Shown piece after piece: positions 15,737 through 18,778 of a stretch of DNA of 18,778 bases. The stretch covers positions 1 to 18,778 of the forward strand of contig JARKUZ010000079.1 of assembly GCA_029851945.1 (NCBI GenBank), written 5' to 3'. The stretch comes from Terrisporobacter sp. Its GTDB lineage: Bacteria; Bacillota_A; Clostridia; Peptostreptococcales; Peptostreptococcaceae. Under the pieces are notes generated by a model. It did no database searches and had not been told where the DNA came from. It was given only the letters and a program-made list of their open reading frames with translations. Every line of letters starts with the position of its first letter. Positions within the stretch are counted from its first letter, which is position 1. Made by a program: the position numbers and the translations under genes.

Positions 15737-16555
15737 TTAAGCAAGCTTTATCTCAATTTGCCCAAGGGATTTTTCTTTTCCATCACTTCCAACTCTGGTC
15801 ATTATATAAATTTCATGGAAATCCCCAATAGTTTTTATGTTATTTTCTTTTATATATTTTATTATTTCTTCATAATATTTACCTGAATCTCTATATGTAT
15901 CATCAAAATACATAGTCAAGTAATCTCCCTTTGGCATAGATATTATTTTTTTGTCTTCATACTCAACACTTTCACCTAAGTGTATCATTACATTTTCACA
16001 ATCTGCTATACCAGTTTTATTTATATCCTCATAAGATACGGTAAAAGCTATTTCAGCATTTACATTTTCATAATCTCTTTCTACTTCTAATAATATTTTC
16101 CTTAAATTTATTTCAAACTCATCTGTGTATCTATCCTTAAAATTATATTTGATAAATTTTCTTTCTTCATTGTGTTTTATAAATATTTCATTTATTCCTT
16201 TTTCTAAAGAAAATCCTATTTTACTTTCTAGAGATTCTACTTTATTTTTTATATTTTCTAACTCTTTTATCTTTTGATTTATTAACTCCTTCTGATTTCC
16301 TAGAATATCTACTATGGATTCTAAAGAAGTATAGTTATTTGTAACTTCTTTAATTTCTTCTAAAGATAACCCCATTGCTTTACACTGCTTAATTAAGTCT
16401 ATCGTATTAAAATCCTTCATAGAATAATATCTATATCCACTTTCTTTGTTAATGTAAGAAGGTTTTAAAATTCCTACTTTTTCATAGTGTCTTAAAGTTT
16501 GTACTGAAAGATTATTTAATTTTCCTATTTGACCTATGGATAGATACTTTCCCAT
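15737..16555 (-). CDS. MerR-family regulator with GyrI-like effector domain
   Basis: A 272-residue transcription factor. The MerR helix-turn-helix and wing cover about 4-72 (SIGQIGKLNNLSVQTLRHYE, SGYRYYSMKDF). A dimerising coiled coil follows at about 80-115, and a C-terminal GyrI/BmrR-like ligand-binding domain at about 130-272, with the closing GQIEIKLA strand. The layout is that of BmrR-type multidrug sensors that twist promoters with long spacers. The MATE pump on the same strand just upstream has such a promoter (18174-18204), so this is its probable activator. Start: ATG with AGGAGG seven bases upstream. Its own upstream region carries two TTACCTAA repeats 20 bp apart. The ligand is unknown. 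Confidence 0.92.
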   Translation of the reverse strand: MGKYLSIGQIGKLNNLSVQTLRHYEKVGILKPSYINKESGYRYYSMKDFNTIDLIKQCKAMGLSLEEIKEVTNNYTSLESIVDILGNQKELINQKIKELENIKNKVESLESKIGFSLEKGINEIFIKHNEERKFIKYNFKDRYTDEFEINLRKILLEVERDYENVNAEIAFTVSYEDINKTGIADCENVMIHLGESVEYEDKKIISMPKGDYLTMYFDDTYRDSGKYYEEIIKYIKENNIKTIGDFHEIYIMTRVGSDGKEKSLGQIEIKLA

Positions 16556-16570
16556 TTCATTACCTCCTAT

Positions 16571-16598
16571 TTACCTAACTATTAGTATTATTACCTAA
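16571..16598 (-). repeat. Direct repeat upstream of the MerR gene
   Basis: TTACCTAA occurs at 16571-16578 and 16591-16598, exactly 20 bp apart, about two helical turns. The repeats lie between the gene's start and the preceding terminator, where its promoter must be. They could be a regulator site. Occurrence by chance in AT-rich DNA is possible. Confidence 0.45.
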
Positions 16599-16617
16599 AT
16601 AAAAAAATTGCTTTATA

Positions 16618-16654
16618 TACAAAAAAGACGAACTCTAAACTTGAGTTCATCTTT
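16618..16654 (-). terminator. Terminator between the MATE and MerR genes
   Basis: On the minus strand AAAGATGAACTC (16643-16654) pairs with GAGTTCGTCTTT (16624-16635) over 12 bp with one G-U pair, followed by TTTTTTG. It separates the pump transcript from the regulator gene, which therefore needs its own promoter. Confidence 0.85.
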
Positions 16655-16665
16655 ATAGATACTAA

Positions 16666-16706
16666 GAATTTATAATCTATCTTATTTATAGATAAATTAT
16701 AAATTC
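16666..16706 (-). repeat. Long AT-rich inverted repeat
   Basis: Bases 16666-16682 and 16690-16706 form a 17-bp stem around a 7-nt loop. On the minus strand every position pairs, one as G-U. There is no T run after it. It sits between the GC-rich fold (16720-16772) and the terminator, all in the 3' region of the MATE transcript. Confidence 0.6.
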
Positions 16707-16719
16707 CTACTGATTAAAT

Positions 16720-16772
16720 GAGCAACAGGCAAAGTTATTTGCTACATGAAGTATTTCGCCGATACGTCGCTC
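16720..16772 (-). other. Compact GC-rich fold after the MATE gene, possible structured RNA
   Basis: This 53-base stretch is clearly richer in G+C than its surroundings. On the minus strand GAGCGAC pairs with GTTGCTC (7 bp, one G-U pair that would be an A-C mismatch on the plus strand). Inside are two small hairpins: GTAT/ATAC around a 7-nt loop and GCAAA/TTTGC around TAAC. I recognise no known RNA family. It starts 17 bases after the MATE stop. It could be a 3' UTR element, a small RNA, or a scrap of foreign DNA. Confidence 0.35.
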
Positions 16773-16789
16773 AAGTAAATCTAATTTTA

Positions 16790-18142
16790 TTATTGCATAT
16801 TTATTGCTTTATGTCCTGATGTATCACATTCTTTATTGCTTTTTTCAATAACAATAGCTGTATATTTTTTTACGTTAGCTATTATATACATAGTTATGAA
16901 TGTTAAAGTTTCTGATGTTAGCACACTTGCCCAAATACCATTTAGGCCAAATACCTTTGGTAATACATATAAACATATTGGTAGGAATACCATTGCTCTA
17001 AATATACAAAACATATTTGAGAATTTTGGTATCTCAACTGCTTGATAATAGACTAATGTATCTAAATTTATACCACCAACTATATAAGCCAAACAAGCTA
17101 TTTTTATTCCATTATATGCAAGGTTTGCTATATGAGGATCTGTTGTAAATATTCCTACTATACTTCTTCCAAATATCCAGCATGTTGCTGCCGCACTTAT
17201 ACTTGCCACCAATGAAGATACACAGTTGATTTTATAGAATTTTAACATTTTATCAGAGTCTTTTCTACCAAAATTATAACTAATTAGAGGCTGTGCTCCA
17301 AATGTCAATCCTAATAACACCATGTATATATTTGTTGTTATATAGTTTATTATACTGTATGTTGATATACCTACTTCTCCCATATAACTTGAGAATGCTA
17401 TATTGTGTAAGAATACTATAATAGAGAAACTTAATTGCCCAAAGAATGATGGGAACCCTATATTTAATACTTCTTTTAATGTTCCTTTATTTAAAGATGT
17501 ATTGCCGAAGCTTAATACTCCTCTTTTTCTTAAGAAATGAGGAAGAAGCATTGAAACTGTAACTATTTGTCCAAGACCTGTAGCTATTGCTGCTCCTTTT
17601 ATACCCATACCTAACGGGAAAATAAAAACATAATCAAGCACTACATTTGTTATAGCTCCAGCTATTGTAGAAAACATTGCAAGTTTTGGTCTATTATCAT
17701 TCCTTACAAAACTATTTAATACGATACCTGCTAAGTTAGGTGTGCAGAATATTGCATAAAATCTTAAGTAATCTTTAGCCATTGGTGCTAGATTATCTGT
17801 AGCTCCTAACATCCTTACTATTGGCTCTGCAAATATTATACAAACCAAACTTGTTACAATACATATAATTAATAATAATTTCATTACTTGTCTAAATATA
17901 TCTACTGCTTTATCTATATTATTAGCACCTATATTTTTTGATACTAATGCTCCCCCACCTACTGCTAGCATATTCGCTATACCAATTAATACAACGGTGA
18001 AAGGAAGTACTATATTAACTGCAGCTAAAGCTGTATCACCAACACCTTGACCAACAAAAATACCATCTACCAATGTATATAATGATGATATAAAGTTCGC
18101 CAAAGCTGATGGTATTGCATAACTTAAAAATTGTGAAATCAT
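16790..18142 (-). CDS. MATE-family multidrug efflux transporter
   Basis: A 450-residue inner-membrane protein with about twelve helices in two MatE halves. The first half opens with AIPSALANFISSLYTLVDGIFVGQGVG, the typical helix 1 pair of the family. The second half starts near 225 (NIGFPSFFGQLSFSIIVFLHNIAF) and has AQPLISYNFGRKD, the conserved loop. Members pump cationic drugs or metabolites out using Na+ or H+. The N-terminus starts directly at the first helix, a little shorter than many homologues. Start: ATG with AGGAGG six bases upstream. It is driven by a MerR-type promoter, so it is probably induced by a ligand of the regulator encoded just downstream. Substrate unknown. Confidence 0.92.
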   Translation of the reverse strand: MISQFLSYAIPSALANFISSLYTLVDGIFVGQGVGDTALAAVNIVLPFTVVLIGIANMLAVGGGALVSKNIGANNIDKAVDIFRQVMKLLLIICIVTSLVCIIFAEPIVRMLGATDNLAPMAKDYLRFYAIFCTPNLAGIVLNSFVRNDNRPKLAMFSTIAGAITNVVLDYVFIFPLGMGIKGAAIATGLGQIVTVSMLLPHFLRKRGVLSFGNTSLNKGTLKEVLNIGFPSFFGQLSFSIIVFLHNIAFSSYMGEVGISTYSIINYITTNIYMVLLGLTFGAQPLISYNFGRKDSDKMLKFYKINCVSSLVASISAAATCWIFGRSIVGIFTTDPHIANLAYNGIKIACLAYIVGGINLDTLVYYQAVEIPKFSNMFCIFRAMVFLPICLYVLPKVFGLNGIWASVLTSETLTFITMYIIANVKKYTAIVIEKSNKECDTSGHKAINMQ

Positions 18143-18173
18143 ATTATACCTCCTAGTAAACTCAACAAAATAT

Positions 18174-18204
18174 ATTATAAAGTCTATAGTAGGTATAGAG
18201 TCAA
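18174..18204 (-). promoter_or_regulatory. MerR-type promoter and operator of the MATE gene
   Basis: On the minus strand TTGACT (18199-18204) and TATAAT (18174-18179) are separated by 19 bp rather than 17. Within and around the spacer, 18181-18201 is a 21-bp dyad (AGTCTATA, GTAGG, TATAGAGT) with one mismatch per arm. A 19-bp spacer with a centred dyad is the classic target of MerR-family activators such as BmrR. Confidence 0.8.
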
Positions 18205-18240
18205 TATTTTTTTATATATATTAAAGTTAATATTAATAAG

Positions 18241-18297
18241 TTACAAAAAAGAGTATATTAGAATGATTTAACCATTCTAATATACTCTTTTTTGTAA
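18241..18297. terminator. 25-bp perfect-stem bidirectional terminator
   Basis: Bases 18241-18265 are the exact complement of 18273-18297, with a 7-nt loop. Each arm contains a run of six A or T (AAAAAAGAGTATATTAGAATG and its mirror). It starts one base after the stop codon of the cyclotransferase-like gene and isolates it from the MATE promoter. Confidence 0.9.
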
Positions 18298-18298
18298 T

Positions 18299-18730
18299 TT
18301 ATTCATTAATCATATATTTCTTCCAATCACCATGGGAAATATACTCTGCTTCTTTATCAAAAATATTATCTTTATCTTTATTATAAAAGTAAACATAACA
18401 TTTCTCTTTTTCTTTAGTTTGAGGATTTTTAACTTCTAAAACAACTTTATGATACTCATTTTCAGGATTATTTTCGCTTATAAATCCTTCCATCTTATCC
18501 ATAGCTTCCATTGTTTCTTCGTAGTCATCTTCATTTATAACCATAATTTCTCCTAATATTACATCGTCACCAGGAGTTATTGCTGGATAACCTTTATAAG
18601 GCATATGATATAATCTCATATTTTCTAACTTAGCATTAATCTTTTTTGATACTTTTCCAGCTAAGTATTTATCATAGTTAAAAAATCCTGCTCTTAAGCT
18701 ACCGTATACAAAAAAATTAATATTTTTCAT
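18299..18730 (-). CDS. Gamma-glutamylcyclotransferase-like (AIG2/GGCT fold) protein
   Basis: A 143-residue cytosolic protein. The N-terminal YGSLR (9-13) is the signature loop of the GGCT fold, which binds the gamma-glutamyl carboxylate. The probable catalytic acid is Glu81 in MDKMEGF, and the YVYF strand (YVYFYNKDK) is also typical. Characterised relatives release 5-oxoproline from gamma-glutamyl amines or amino acids; the substrate here is unknown. The start is chosen as the ATG at 18730 because its A is shared with the stop of the upstream gene (TAATG), a common coupling. A TTG two codons earlier sits closer to AGGTGG and cannot be excluded. Confidence 0.85.
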   Translation of the reverse strand: MKNINFFVYGSLRAGFFNYDKYLAGKVSKKINAKLENMRLYHMPYKGYPAITPGDDVILGEIMVINEDDYEETMEAMDKMEGFISENNPENEYHKVVLEVKNPQTKEKEKCYVYFYNKDKDNIFDKEAEYISHGDWKKYMINE

Positions 18731-18778
18731 TAGCAAATTTCGCCACCTATCGCTTTTATATCTTCATCATATATAACA
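18730..18778 (-). CDS. C-terminal end of an unidentified upstream gene
   Basis: The minus strand reads VIYDEDIKAIGGEIC and then TAA (18732-18730), open to the window edge. The stop overlaps the ATG of the cyclotransferase-like gene by one base, the usual sign of co-translated genes, which supports the frame. Fifteen residues are too few to name a family. Confidence 0.55.
   Translation of the reverse strand, partial: VIYDEDIKAIGGEIC

Noticed and set aside
16720..16772. Possible tRNA or group II intron domain V (7-bp closing stem, GAGC start, GAAA)
   Set aside because: It is too short for a tRNA, with no anticodon arm or TTCGA loop. The 34-nt domain V pattern does not fit the internal hairpins.
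16718..16819. A 33-codon plus-strand frame starting ATG AGC AAC
   Set aside because: There is no ribosome binding site or plus-strand promoter, it runs into the MATE gene on the other strand, and the segment is better explained by the minus-strand fold.
1..18778. CRISPR array, tRNA or rRNA genes
   Set aside because: No regularly spaced repeats and no rRNA or tRNA core sequences were seen on either strand.

Overview
The window is AT-rich throughout, with AGGAGG-type ribosome binding sites, intrinsic terminators and many AT-ending codons. Together with the gene families present this points to a low-GC Firmicute of the class Clostridia. The set (AzgA-type purine permease, acetyl-CoA-type MetA, short ThiC, orphan cytosolic sensor kinase, Mn-riboswitch CNNM gene) would fit a Peptostreptococcaceae relative, but that family placement is inference. 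Nothing in the window suggests a phage, a plasmid or a CRISPR array. The only mobile DNA is the right end of an IS3-family element at the left edge.

Layout. Bases 1-127: the last codons of an IS3-type transposase, a hairpin and the right inverted repeat. Bases 162-3122 (minus): a purine-salvage operon of an NCS2/AzgA permease followed by a COG0402 deaminase. It is led by a guanine-type purine riboswitch with a clear promoter, aptamer, antiterminator and terminator. Bases 3163-4211 (minus): metA, a homoserine O-acetyltransferase with its own promoter and terminator. Bases 4291-4496: the C-terminal scrap of a DeoR-family regulator and a 48-bp perfect palindrome acting as a terminator. Bases 4549-8256 (minus): a peptidoglycan/polysaccharide deacetylase, then a sensor kinase, a membrane-anchored PepSY-like protein and an OmpR-type response regulator, probably one cell-envelope signalling unit. 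Bases 8547-10943 (minus): an orphan soluble PAS-PAS-GAF-PAS histidine kinase. Bases 11062-12799 (minus): thiC with a TPP riboswitch. Bases 12874-15680 (plus): a yybP-ykoY Mn2+ riboswitch followed by a CNNM/CBS/CorC_HlyC transporter and an AI-2E-family permease. Bases 15737-18778 (minus): a MerR/GyrI-like regulator, a MATE efflux pump, a gamma-glutamylcyclotransferase-like protein and the last 15 codons of another gene.

How it works together. Three metabolite- or ion-sensing RNAs control three separate units: guanine for purine uptake and deamination, TPP for pyrimidine synthesis in the thiamin pathway, and Mn2+ for a probable metal exporter. The TPP and Mn2+ riboswitches are divergent, and their promoters lie about 75 bp apart. 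The MATE pump has a promoter with a 19-bp spacer and a centred dyad, the hallmark of MerR-family activation, and the MerR gene lies just downstream. The two signalling units (deacetylase plus two-component system, and the orphan kinase) look like envelope and developmental or metabolic sensing, but their signals cannot be read from sequence.

No clearly new multi-gene system was found. The most interesting unexplained items are the compact GC-rich fold after the MATE gene (16720-16772), the Mn2+ riboswitch driving a CNNM transporter, the embedded PepSY-like third component of the two-component operon, and the exact reuse of the riboswitch P1 sequence inside its terminator.
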